Assembly (NCBI GenBank): GCA_002733905.1 | Contig: NVXK01000006.1 | Span: 91,021-125,001, forward strand | From: Robiginitomaculum sp. | GTDB taxonomy: Bacteria > Pseudomonadota > Alphaproteobacteria > Caulobacterales > Maricaulaceae | Direction: 5' to 3' | DNA: 33,981 nt | Part shown: positions 24,990-33,117 of the stretch, one piece after another | How positions within the stretch are numbered: the stretch's first letter is position 1 | Layout: each line of letters opens with the position of its first letter | Program-made: the position numbers and the translations under genes | The notes under the pieces: model-generated | Seen by the model: only the letters and a program-made list of their open reading frames with translations | What the model was told of the DNA's origin: nothing | Databases searched by the model: none

Positions 24990-26650
24990 TAGATGACACC
25001 TTTTGTAGACGGAATAATATCACCGTCACGTTTAAATGCAGGGCGCAGGGCGCGACCTAAGCCCTTGAAACAGGCTTCGATTATATGGTGGGTATTCTTG
25101 CCGTCAACATCGATTTGTATTGCAGCGCCTAAAGTTTGCGATAGGCTTTCAAAAAAGTGAGGGCACATTTCAGCAGGAAAATCACCAGCGTGATCGGTGG
25201 GGAATTTACCCTTAAATGTCATGGCCGCACGACCTGAAAGGTCAATCGCGACACGGGCTTGGGTTTCATCCATGGCCATGGTGAAATCATTTGTAAATCC
25301 AAAGCGCCCAATGCCTGCCTTATTGCCAAGCGCTTGTTTAAGTGCTGTGCCAAGCGCAAGGGCGCAGTCTTCAATCGTGTGATGTGCGTCAATATGTAAA
25401 TCACCTGAACAAGTAAGGACGAGGCCAAAACCGCCATGTTTAGACATTGCACCAAGCATGTGGTCGTAAAACCCATTGCCTGTGCTGATGTCATTTAAAT
25501 CAGGATCGTCAAGATTGACGCGTACGGAAATGTCCGTTTCTTTGGTTTTGCGGTGGGCTTCGCCAATGCGGTCTTGTTTGGTCTCGGCTTGGGCCACGCC
25601 AAAAGCCGCAAGCGCGATATTGTTTTCTTCGGGAGAACCAATACTAATGCGGAGCTTGCCCGGGAGCGTGCTTCTAAAGTCACGGATTTTGACATCTTGT
25701 TTGTTCAATTCACGTAATAAACCTTCATCATCTTTAACATCAAGCAAAAGGAAATTTGCTTGTGACGGATAAATGGTTTTGACGTAAGGTGATTTTTTTA
25801 GCGCGATTTCCATACGTGCCCGCTCGGATTTCCAGAGGGCGAGCCTTGAGGCATGTACAGGCATTGCGGCAGGGGAAAGCGCGTCTAAAATGGCTTTTTC
25901 TACGGGGCGTGCAATGGGATAAGGCGGCAATACTTTTAGCATAAGATTGATAATGCGTGGGTCGGCAATTGCGACACCTGCGCGCACACCTGCGAGGGAA
26001 TAGGCTTTGGAAAGCGTACGTAAAATAACAAGATTGGGGTAGGTTTCGATTTGATCGGCAAAGCTATTTTGATCGGAAAACTCTTCATAAGCTTCGTCGA
26101 TAACAATGAGTGTCTGTGGGAAATCTTTGCAAATGCCTGTAACGATTTTTGGATTGATAGGATTGCCCGTCGGGTTGTTTGGGGAGCAAAGGAAAACGAT
26201 TTTCAACCGCGTGTCGGCATTTAACAATGCGGCGCGAATATTGGCCTCATTATAGGAATAATCGGCGTTTAGAGGGGCTTCGAGGATTTCTGCACCTTGG
26301 ATTTGGGCGCAGGTTTTGTAATAATCAAAGGTCGGAGGACAGATAAGAATTTGATCTTGATTGGCTTCGCAAAATGTTCGTAAAAGAACCTCGATTGCTT
26401 CATCCGCGCCGCGGCCGACCATAATGTTTTTCGGATTTGTATTGTAGAGGCTCGCAAGTCGGTTGCTGAGAGCGGGCGGCTGCTGTTCTGGATATCGGTT
26501 GAAGCTTTGGGAGCCAAGTACAGGCGGCGGCGCCCAAGGGCTTTCATTGGCGTCGAGGTGTAGCGAAGTTGTGACACCACCACGTGCGCTATAGGTTTTG
26601 AAATCAACAATGCATTTGCGTGCAATACTGTCTGGCCAAGCGCGTGTCAT
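24989..26650 (-). CDS. hisCB: HisC-HisB fusion: histidinol-phosphate aminotransferase / imidazoleglycerol-phosphate dehydratase
   Basis: A 553-residue protein that joins two histidine enzymes. Residues 1-355 are the PLP aminotransferase HisC: LDANESPWAPP, FLCSPNNPTGNP, VIDEAYEEF and PLP Lys215 in RTLSKAYSLAGVRAG. Residues 365-553 are IGP dehydratase (step 6): HRKTKETDISV, TGNGFYDHML, DAHHTIEDCALALG and the metal-site HHIIEACFKG, ending IPSTKGVI. In enteric-type operons the gene after hisC is bifunctional hisB, whose first 165 residues are histidinol phosphatase. Here that domain is absent, and HisC runs directly into the dehydratase through about ten residues. The phosphatase must come from elsewhere. 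The fusion is unbroken, with no frameshift sign. Confidence 0.93.
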   Translation of the reverse strand: MTRAWPDSIARKCIVDFKTYSARGGVTTSLHLDANESPWAPPPVLGSQSFNRYPEQQPPALSNRLASLYNTNPKNIMVGRGADEAIEVLLRTFCEANQDQILICPPTFDYYKTCAQIQGAEILEAPLNADYSYNEANIRAALLNADTRLKIVFLCSPNNPTGNPINPKIVTGICKDFPQTLIVIDEAYEEFSDQNSFADQIETYPNLVILRTLSKAYSLAGVRAGVAIADPRIINLMLKVLPPYPIARPVEKAILDALSPAAMPVHASRLALWKSERARMEIALKKSPYVKTIYPSQANFLLLDVKDDEGLLRELNKQDVKIRDFRSTLPGKLRISIGSPEENNIALAAFGVAQAETKQDRIGEAHRKTKETDISVRVNLDDPDLNDISTGNGFYDHMLGAMSKHGGFGLVLTCSGDLHIDAHHTIEDCALALGTALKQALGNKAGIGRFGFTNDFTMAMDETQARVAIDLSGRAAMTFKGKFPTDHAGDFPAEMCPHFFESLSQTLGAAIQIDVDGKNTHHIIEACFKGLGRALRPAFKRDGDIIPSTKGVI

Positions 26651-27945
26651 GATTGTGATCCTGCAATGTTGAAAAGGCGCAAGCTTACTGCATTTTTGTG
26701 CGCGTCTAGCCCTTCCATTAGTGCGAGCCGTTCGACGACAGGGCCAAGGGTTTCGAGACCTGCGCGTGTGAGGGATTGCACGCTGATATATTTCATAAAA
26801 CTCTCAAGCACGATGCCGCTATAGGCACGGGCTGCCCCAAATGTTGGGAGGGTGTGGTTCGTGCCGCTGGCATAATCACCAACAGATTCGGGCGTCCATT
26901 GTCCAAGGAATACGGAACCTGCATTTTGAATGTCCGCGAGTATGCTTTCAGAATTTTCGATCTGTACGATCAAATGTTCGGGGGCATAGGTGTTGGTAAT
27001 ATCTATCATTGTGTCAGTATTCTCAACGATCAGAATACGCGCGTGCGCGAGTGCTTTTTGTGTGATGTCGCGACGTGAAAGCTGTGCTTGTTGCTGGGTA
27101 AGTTCGTCTTGGATTTTATCTGCGAAGCTTTGAGAGCGACAGACGCAGATGACTTGCGCGAGTGTATCATGTTCGGCTTGGGCGAGCATGTCGGCGGCGA
27201 CGAAAACGGGGTTTGCCTGATCGTCGGCGAGTACCATAACTTCGCTAGGGCCAGCTGGTAAATCAATTGCGGGGCCACCCATTTCCATAGAGACTTGCGC
27301 TTTGGCTGCGGCGACATATGCATTGCCGGGGCCGAAAATTTTCACGGTTTTGGGGATGGTCTGTGTGCCATATGCGAGAGCGGCAATGGCTTGTGCACCA
27401 CCGATTTTATAGACTTCATCAACGTCGCATAAATAGGCCGCGGCAAGCAGAGGTGTCGCAATCTTGCCATTTTTTTGTGGAGGTGTGGTAATGACGCATT
27501 TTTTTACACCTGCTATTTTTGCGGGCAGTGCGAGCATCATAAGTGTCGAGACCAATGGTGCAGTGCCACCCGGTACGTAAAGACCTGCGCTATCAAGGGC
27601 ACGTGGTTCACGGCTACAAATGACACCTGACATGGTTGTGACAGAAATCGTTTTTGGCATTTGGGCTTTGTGGAATGTCTCGATATTTGCTTTGGCAGTT
27701 TTCAGAGCGGCTTGGTCTTCTTGACAAAGACTGTCCCACGCGGTTTTTAAATCTGCGACAGGAACGCGAATGTCGCCCAATTCTACCCCGTCAAAACGTC
27801 GTGTGTAATCCCGCAGGGCGGTGTCGCCGTTTGCACGTACAGCTTGGAGGATTTCACTTACGTCGATTTGACTGAGGGCGTTCGGGCGTGAAAGCGCACT
27901 TTCTTGCGCTTCTGTGTTCAAACCCTTCCACAATAAAACTTGCAT
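26647..27945 (-). CDS. hisD: Histidinol dehydrogenase
   Basis: Zinc enzyme that oxidises L-histidinol to L-histidine in two NAD-dependent steps, the end of the pathway. Landmarks: SAGLYVPGGTAPLVSTLMM, KIGGAQAIAALAYGT, FGPGNAYVAAAK, DLPAGPSEVMVLAD, the zinc-site segment ADMLAQAEHD, and the conserved Glu-His in TYAPEHL. VGDYASGTNHTLPT closes the active site. 432 residues, full length. Its stop overlaps the hisC/B start by 4 bp and it starts 3 bp after hisG. Confidence 0.96.
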   Translation of the reverse strand: MQVLLWKGLNTEAQESALSRPNALSQIDVSEILQAVRANGDTALRDYTRRFDGVELGDIRVPVADLKTAWDSLCQEDQAALKTAKANIETFHKAQMPKTISVTTMSGVICSREPRALDSAGLYVPGGTAPLVSTLMMLALPAKIAGVKKCVITTPPQKNGKIATPLLAAAYLCDVDEVYKIGGAQAIAALAYGTQTIPKTVKIFGPGNAYVAAAKAQVSMEMGGPAIDLPAGPSEVMVLADDQANPVFVAADMLAQAEHDTLAQVICVCRSQSFADKIQDELTQQQAQLSRRDITQKALAHARILIVENTDTMIDITNTYAPEHLIVQIENSESILADIQNAGSVFLGQWTPESVGDYASGTNHTLPTFGAARAYSGIVLESFMKYISVQSLTRAGLETLGPVVERLALMEGLDAHKNAVSLRLFNIAGSQS

Positions 27946-27948
27946 GAT

Positions 27949-28833
27949 TTAACCCATCATCTTTTCGATTGGCAGGACGAGGATTGATCGCGCCCCTGCT
28001 TTTTTGAGGGCTTCCAATGTTTCCCAAAATACGTTTTCCGTACACACGGCCTGCACGGCGACAAGGTCGTCATTGCCTGCAAGAGGAATAATTGTGGGGG
28101 CATCGGAACCTGGAAGAATTTTTGAGATGGTTTCGATTTGAGATTTGGGCGCATTTAACATTATGTATTTAGAATCTTTAGACCGAATAACACCGTCGAG
28201 GCGGCTAATGAGTTGGTCGTAAATTTCTTGTTTCTCTTTGCTCAACTCTTGCCCTGTTTTGATAAGAACAGCTTCGCTTTTTAAGATTGTGGCAAAGGCT
28301 TGGAGGCCATTGGCTTCGAGAGTTGCGCCTGAGGATACAAGGTCGCAAATGGAAGGTGCAACACCGATACGGGGCGCAAGTTCAACCGCGCCTTTCATTT
28401 CTATGCATTCAGCATTGATGTTATTGTCACTGAGATATTGGCCGAGAATGCCAGGGTAACTTGTGGCAATTTTCGTGCCTTCCAAGTCTTTTGGTGTTTG
28501 GATATTTCCACCGTCAATACTTGCGAGGCAAAGATTGCACCGAGAGAAACCGAGGCGGCGTTCAATGGTCAGCGACATTGGGTCTTTGGCGTTGAGCATG
28601 TCTTCTTTGAGGACATTTTCACCGACAATGCCGATATCACTTGCGCCACTGGATACGAAATTAGGGATGTCATCATCGCGTACAAGCAGTAAGTCGATAG
28701 GGAGGTTTTTAACGCGGGCGAGTAAGCCGTCGCCGCGTATTGTAAATCGTAGGCCGCACTTTTTGAGGGCAGAGAAGCTTTCATCTGCAAGTCGTCCTTT
28801 TTTCTGTACGGCAATGCGTAGTCGTTCTGTCAT
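27949..28833 (-). CDS. hisG: ATP phosphoribosyltransferase, long form
   Basis: First and feedback-controlled enzyme of histidine synthesis. It is the long form: after the catalytic domains (DLLLVRDDDIPNFV, ICDLVSSGATLEANGL) a C-terminal ACT-like regulatory domain covers about 220-294 (SKYIMLNAPKSQI, then KILPGSDAPTIIPLAG, to a VLPIEK end). Alphaproteobacteria usually have the short HisG that needs HisZ, so this is another sign of foreign origin. I use ATG 28833 (AAGG 8 nt upstream), giving 294 residues; an ATG at 28866 would add 11. It follows the TrpR-like gene on the same strand. Confidence 0.94.
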   Translation of the reverse strand: MTERLRIAVQKKGRLADESFSALKKCGLRFTIRGDGLLARVKNLPIDLLLVRDDDIPNFVSSGASDIGIVGENVLKEDMLNAKDPMSLTIERRLGFSRCNLCLASIDGGNIQTPKDLEGTKIATSYPGILGQYLSDNNINAECIEMKGAVELAPRIGVAPSICDLVSSGATLEANGLQAFATILKSEAVLIKTGQELSKEKQEIYDQLISRLDGVIRSKDSKYIMLNAPKSQIETISKILPGSDAPTIIPLAGNDDLVAVQAVCTENVFWETLEALKKAGARSILVLPIEKMMG

Positions 28834-28884
28834 GATATTTACCTTAAAATATGGGGGGGAGGCCATGTTTTGGCCTGTTTGGTA

Positions 28885-29187
28885 TTAGCCGACTTGTCGC
28901 GCCAGCATTGTTTGATAGCCTTGATGGGGTTCTTCTTTTAAAAACCTTGCCACGCGGCCAATGGTTGTCGTGCTGACACCTGTTTCAGCATTTATATCGC
29001 GGTAGGAAAGCTCGCCTTTGTTGAGAAGCTTGGCCACATGCCAACGCTCGGAAAGTGCGCGTAATTCGGCAGGTGTGCATAAGTCGACAAGGAAGTTTTC
29101 CATTTCATGAACGCTGCGTGCGGAAACGAGCGCTAAAGCCAAAGATTTACGATGTTCGAGTGACGTGGTTTTTGATACGTTTGGCAT
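28885..29187 (-). CDS. TrpR/YerC-like transcriptional regulator
   Basis: 100-residue DNA-binding protein of the TrpR superfamily, YerC/YecD group. FLVDLCTPAELRALSERWHV is the TrpR-type helical start, and the helix-turn-helix is YRDINAETGVSTTTIGRVAR. GAGGAAG just upstream of the ATG is a strong ribosome site. It heads the his operon (51 bp before the hisG start), as it does in Xanthomonas-type his operons, so it probably controls his transcription, perhaps with histidine or an intermediate as corepressor. The effector is inferred. It is divergent from paaA across 205 bp. Confidence 0.88.
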   Translation of the reverse strand: MPNVSKTTSLEHRKSLALALVSARSVHEMENFLVDLCTPAELRALSERWHVAKLLNKGELSYRDINAETGVSTTTIGRVARFLKEEPHQGYQTMLARQVG

Positions 29188-29340
29188 AACTTCCTCATTT
29201 GCTTGTTAGTATTGGTGTTTATTAACATTGACGCGACTTAGTGTGTTAGCGTGCTGGTACACCTTGAGGCCTTGCTTTGCAAGTGAAATATCACAAAATT
29301 TAAATCTTTTACCTAAAATATTGAACATAAAAATAATTAC

Positions 29341-29369
29341 TTGACCAATTGGTCTGGTAATCATATATT
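29341..29369 (+). promoter_or_regulatory. Predicted paa operon promoter
   Basis: TTGACC (29341-29346), 17-bp spacer, TATATT (29364-29369), the best sigma-70-like promoter in the window. Transcription would start near 29376; GGAG lies 6 nt before the paaA ATG. Confidence 0.7.
29343..29354. promoter_or_regulatory. Palindromic operator over the paa -35 box
   Basis: GACCAATTGGTC is a perfect 12-bp palindrome overlapping the -35 element. A repressor here, for example a TetR- or GntR-type PaaR/PaaX responding to phenylacetyl-CoA, would block the promoter. No such regulator gene is in the window. Confidence 0.55.
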
Positions 29370-29392
29370 GAAGCCTAGAAGCGGAGACCAAC

Positions 29393-30400
29393 ATGTATTC
29401 TACAGATTTAAGAACAGATGCAGAAAAGAAGAGCGCAGGCGAGGCTTTACGGTCGGTTGAAGACGCGGCCTTTCTTGCGGCGTTCCAAAAACGTATTGAT
29501 GATGGTGCAATCATTGAGCCAAAAGACGATATGCCTGAGAAATATCGTAAGACACTAACACGTCAAATTTCTCAACATGCCCATAGTGAAATCATTGGTA
29601 TGTTGCCTGAGGGCAATTGGGTGACGCGTGCGCCAAGTTTGAAGCGTAAAATGATTTTGTTGGCGAAAATTCAAGATGAAGCGGGGCATGGTTTGTATCT
29701 TTATAGTGCGGCGGAAACCCTTGGGACCAAACGCGATGATATGGTCGCCGATCTTTTGTCGGGTAAGGCGAAATATTCTACAATTTTTACATATCCAACA
29801 CCGTCTTGGGCCGATATGGGGACTGTGGGCTGGCTTGTTGACGGGGCTGCGATTACCAATCAAATCCCGTTATGTCGTTGTTCATATGGGCCATATGCAC
29901 GAGCAATGGTGCGGGTGTGTAAAGAAGAAAGTTTCCATCAACGTCAAGGCTATGAAGTTGTAACTGTTCTGGCACGCGGAACGGCAGAACAAAAGAAAAT
30001 GGCACAGGAAAGCCTCGACCGTATTTGGTGGCCATCATTAATGATGTTCGGCCCGTCCGATGCAGGGCAAGTGTCCCAGAACATGAAATGGAAAATTAAA
30101 CGGCATTCTAATGATGAATTACGCCAGCGTTTTATTGACGCCACGGTTCCGCAAGCTGAAATTCTTGGTTTGAAAATTCCTGATCCTGATTTGAAATGGA
30201 ATGAGGAACGGGGCAGTTATGACATTGGTGAAATTAACTGGGACGAGTTTTGGGGTGTGATTAAAGGCGGCGGCACATGCGGAAAAATGCGTATACGTGA
30301 CCGCAAGACAGCTCACAAAGATGGTGAATGGGTCCGCGCAGCTGCGGCGGCCTACGCCGAGAAACAAGAGCGTAAGCATTCTGCCATTGCAGCGGAATAG
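29393..30400 (+). CDS. paaA: Phenylacetyl-CoA epoxidase subunit A (catalytic)
   Basis: Catalytic di-iron subunit of the multicomponent oxygenase that epoxidises phenylacetyl-CoA, the ring-activating step of phenylacetate breakdown. Iron-ligand segments [14 protein letters not shown] and [13 protein letters not shown] show the E-x2-H pairs. [13 protein letters not shown] and [19 protein letters not shown] are family text. 335 residues, slightly longer than enteric PaaA. First gene of paaABCDE, with paaB 11 bp downstream. GGAG precedes the ATG. Confidence 0.95.
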   Translation: MYSTDLRTDAEKKSAGEALRSVEDAAFLAAFQKRIDDGAIIEPKDDMPEKYRKTLTRQISQHAHSEIIGMLPEGNWVTRAPSLKRKMILLAKIQDEAGHGLYLYSAAETLGTKRDDMVADLLSGKAKYSTIFTYPTPSWADMGTVGWLVDGAAITNQIPLCRCSYGPYARAMVRVCKEESFHQRQGYEVVTVLARGTAEQKKMAQESLDRIWWPSLMMFGPSDAGQVSQNMKWKIKRHSNDELRQRFIDATVPQAEILGLKIPDPDLKWNEERGSYDIGEINWDEFWGVIKGGGTCGKMRIRDRKTAHKDGEWVRAAAAAYAEKQERKHSAIAAE

Positions 30401-30411
30401 AAGGCGATATT

Positions 30412-30699
30412 ATGAGTTCTGATAATTGGCATTTATATGAAGTGTTCATGCGGTCTAAAAATGGCCTTGCCCATAAACATGCGGGCAGTGTGCATGCACA
30501 AGACGCAGAAACTGCGATACAGTCTGCGCGTGATCTTTATACACGCAGAGGTGAAGCAAGCTCGTTATGGATTGTGAAATCAAATGATATTATCGCGTCT
30601 GATCCTAGCAAAAGTGACGAGCTGTTTGATCCTGCTGATGATAAGATTTACCGCCATGCTTCATTTTACACCGTCCCGGACGGTGTGAAAAACATGTAG
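30412..30699 (+). CDS. paaB: Phenylacetyl-CoA epoxidase subunit B
   Basis: Small structural subunit that bridges PaaAC heterodimers. The start WHLYEVFMRSKNGLAHKHAG, AQDAETAIQSARDLYTRRGE and SLWIVKSNDIIASDP are characteristic. 95 residues, as expected. Its stop is a few bases before the paaC start. Confidence 0.95.
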   Translation: MSSDNWHLYEVFMRSKNGLAHKHAGSVHAQDAETAIQSARDLYTRRGEASSLWIVKSNDIIASDPSKSDELFDPADDKIYRHASFYTVPDGVKNM

Positions 30700-30708
30700 G
30701 GGGTGATG

Positions 30709-31500
30709 ATGTCTAAATCTGAAACTTCTCAGGCTTTATGCGCCATGCCCACGTCTGACGAGATGACATATGTGTTACGGCTGGCTGATAATGCGATGAT
30801 CCTTGGTCAACGATTGGCGGAAATGTGTGGTCACGCGCCAGAGATGGAACTTGATATTGCACTGACAAATTTTTCACTTGATCTGATCGGTCAGGCGGCT
30901 TTGCTGTATGATTGCGTCTTGGCACGTGAAAACCTTGCGCCAAATTCAGACGTGCTTGCGATGACACGAGAGCAAAGTCAGTATTTGAGCTGTCTTTTGG
31001 TGGCGCAACCAAATGTGGATTTCGCGCATATTATTGTGCGACATTATATGTTTGTGACATTCCAGAAACGTCAATACGAAGCTTTGTTGTCATCAAAGGA
31101 TAAACAGCTCGCGGCGATTGCCGAAAAAGCTTTGAAAGAAATCGCTTACCAAATTCGTTTTTCCAAAGCGTGGGTTTTGCGTTTAGGTGACGGGACGGAT
31201 GAAAGTCATGAACGTATGGTTGAGGCTGTTGATTGCCTTTGGCGCTATAGCGGTGAATTGTTTGATAAAGACGATGTGCTCTGTTCTGTTATTGGCTCGG
31301 GTCTTACTGCGGACTTCACAAATGGCTATCAAAACTGGCAAGACGAAGTGTCGGACGTGTTCGCCGAAGCGACCCTGAATATTCCGTCTGATACCCATAT
31401 GTTGATGGGCGGGTATTTAGGCAAGCAAGAAGACCATCTTGGCCATATCTTGGTCGATATGCAATATATGCAGCTTAAATACCCAAACCTTGAATGGTAG
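30709..31500 (+). CDS. paaC: Phenylacetyl-CoA epoxidase subunit C
   Basis: Ferritin-like partner of PaaA that lacks a functional di-iron site and stabilises the complex. YVLRLADNAMILGQRLAEMCGH and later DLIGQAALLYD are family motifs (the first lies at about residues 18-39). GTG, ATG and ATG occur in a row at 30703-30711 after AGGGGG; I choose the last ATG for spacing, giving 263 residues. The C-terminus GKQEDHLGHILVDMQYMQ is typical. Its stop abuts paaD. Confidence 0.94.
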   Translation: MSKSETSQALCAMPTSDEMTYVLRLADNAMILGQRLAEMCGHAPEMELDIALTNFSLDLIGQAALLYDCVLARENLAPNSDVLAMTREQSQYLSCLLVAQPNVDFAHIIVRHYMFVTFQKRQYEALLSSKDKQLAAIAEKALKEIAYQIRFSKAWVLRLGDGTDESHERMVEAVDCLWRYSGELFDKDDVLCSVIGSGLTADFTNGYQNWQDEVSDVFAEATLNIPSDTHMLMGGYLGKQEDHLGHILVDMQYMQLKYPNLEW

Positions 31501-31506
31501 GTGGCT

Positions 31507-31995
31507 ATGGTTGTTTCTGAAATTCGCCAAACAAGTAATGAAATGCGCGCGCAACTTTTTGATCTGTTGGCGCAGGTTGAAGATCCTGAAATTCCTGTGG
31601 TCAATATTGTAGAGCTAGGCATTGTGCGTGACATTGTTATGGATATACCCATTCAGATTATCTTGACCCCCACATATACGGGCTGTCCTGCGACCCATAT
31701 GATTACGCAAATGGTACGTGAAAAATTGGACGAAAACGGTTTTAGGGGAGCTGAAATTAAAAATCAACTTTCGCCTGCATGGACAACCGACTGGATTACG
31801 CCAGAGGCGAAAGCCAAGCTGAAAACTTACGGCATTGATCCGCCGTCATTGTCGGGGACAAAATCTGTGGCGACATGTCCGCTTTGTAATTCTACCAATA
31901 GTAAATTAGTGAGCGAGTTTGGATCAACCCCGTGTAAATCTCTCTATACCTGCAAAGACTGCCTTGAGCCTTTTGATAAATTTAAGTGCCATTAG
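31507..31995 (+). CDS. paaD: PaaD, epoxidase-associated Fe-S maturation protein
   Basis: MIP18/DUF59-type protein needed for phenylacetyl-CoA epoxidase activity, probably in iron or Fe-S assembly. DUF59 part: EDPEIPVVNIVELGIVRDI, PTYTGCPATHMI. The C-terminal zinc-ribbon-like part has CPLC, C, C-x2-C and a last Cys (residues about 122-161). GTG 31501 directly after the paaC stop or ATG 31507 could start it; the AGGTGG just upstream favours ATG. About 162 residues. Confidence 0.93.
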   Translation: MVVSEIRQTSNEMRAQLFDLLAQVEDPEIPVVNIVELGIVRDIVMDIPIQIILTPTYTGCPATHMITQMVREKLDENGFRGAEIKNQLSPAWTTDWITPEAKAKLKTYGIDPPSLSGTKSVATCPLCNSTNSKLVSEFGSTPCKSLYTCKDCLEPFDKFKCH

Positions 31996-32017
31996 CGCGC
32001 CCTGAAAGACCAATTTT

Positions 32018-33082
32018 ATGAGCCAGTTCCATTCCGTAAAAATACGCGATCTTCGCCAAGAAACACCTGATAGCGTGAGCATTGCTTTTGATGTTCCTGA
32101 AAGCTTGCAATCAAAGTTCTCATTCGTGGCTGGGCAACATGTTATTGTGCGCCGCATGATTGACGGCGAAGATGTGCGCCGTACCTATTCATTTTGTTCT
32201 GCACCTACGGACGGTGATTTTCGTATTGCTATTCGCAAGGTTGAGGGCGGTGCATTTTCTAGCTTCGCCAATGAGGACTTAAAAATTGGTGATATGATCG
32301 AGATTTTCGAGCCGATGGGCGAGTTCACTTTGCCGATTGATGCTGCGCGTAAAACCCATCATATTGGTTTTGCGGTGGGGTCTGGTATTACCCCGATTAT
32401 GTCGATGATCCGTGATGTGTTGAGCCGTGAGCCTCTAAGTCACTTCCATCTTTATTACGGGAACCGCGACGCAGACCATACGATTTTTGCAGAGGCTATT
32501 GCGGCGCTTAAAAACACGTATATGGAGCGTTTTTCTTATCAACTCTTTATGTCTCGCCAAGCGGTAGATATTGAATTTTTCAATGGGCGGATTACGGGTG
32601 AAAAGGCTGCGGTTTTGCATGCTAATATATTCTCGCGTCTGGACGTGTCTGGTTATTATTTGTGTGGCCCCATCTCTATGATTGATGATGTTCGCACTCA
32701 ATTGCTCGCGGCTGGAGAAGCAGAAGATAAAATCCATAGTGAATTATTTTACGCGGACGGGGAAGCAGATGAAGCACGGGTGTCAAAGCCTGAGGCTATT
32801 GCGAAAAGTCGTGTGAAAATCATATCTGACGGTCGTGAAATTGTTGTGGATTACCGCGATGAAGATGGCACGATTTTGGACGCTGTTTTAAAAGCGGGCA
32901 TTGATGTTTCGTTCGCCTGTAAGGGCGGTGTATGTGCGACATGTCGCGCGAGAGTTATGTTCGGCGAAGCGGATATGGTGCTAAATTATGGGCTAGAGCC
33001 AGAAGAAATCGCAGATGGATTTATTCTGACATGCCAGAGCGTGCCTACGTCAAAAGAGGTGACGATCAGCTTTGATGAATAG
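32018..33082 (+). CDS. paaE: Phenylacetyl-CoA epoxidase reductase subunit
   Basis: NADPH-dependent reductase that feeds electrons to PaaA. FAD-binding RRTYSFCSAP (about 49-58), the NAD(P) segment GFAVGSGITPIMSMI, and CGPISMI are ferredoxin-reductase-like. The C-terminal plant-type [2Fe-2S] domain has C-x4-C-x2-C in ACKGGVCATCRARV and the last Cys in FILTCQS. 354 residues, the usual size. Last gene of the operon, 14 bp from the convergent dehydrogenase stop. Confidence 0.95.
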   Translation: MSQFHSVKIRDLRQETPDSVSIAFDVPESLQSKFSFVAGQHVIVRRMIDGEDVRRTYSFCSAPTDGDFRIAIRKVEGGAFSSFANEDLKIGDMIEIFEPMGEFTLPIDAARKTHHIGFAVGSGITPIMSMIRDVLSREPLSHFHLYYGNRDADHTIFAEAIAALKNTYMERFSYQLFMSRQAVDIEFFNGRITGEKAAVLHANIFSRLDVSGYYLCGPISMIDDVRTQLLAAGEAEDKIHSELFYADGEADEARVSKPEAIAKSRVKIISDGREIVVDYRDEDGTILDAVLKAGIDVSFACKGGVCATCRARVMFGEADMVLNYGLEPEEIADGFILTCQSVPTSKEVTISFDE

Positions 33083-33091
33083 CACCTTTGG

Positions 33092-33117
33092 GGCGGTTAG
33101 CCTTTAAAGCTACCGCC
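33092..33117. terminator. Hairpin between paaE and the convergent dehydrogenase
   Basis: GGCGGTTAGC, a 7-nt loop, GCTACCGCC: a GC-rich stem with one bulged T. It starts 10 bp after the paaE stop and overlaps the last codons of the opposite gene. The plus side has only a short TGTTTG tail, so termination would be modest; it could act on both strands. Confidence 0.45.

Noticed and set aside
29188-29340. TrpR-like operator (GTGT...ACAC near 29240-29260) and a his leader peptide
   Set aside because: The half-sites do not align symmetrically and no run of His codons with alternative hairpins is visible upstream of the regulator gene.
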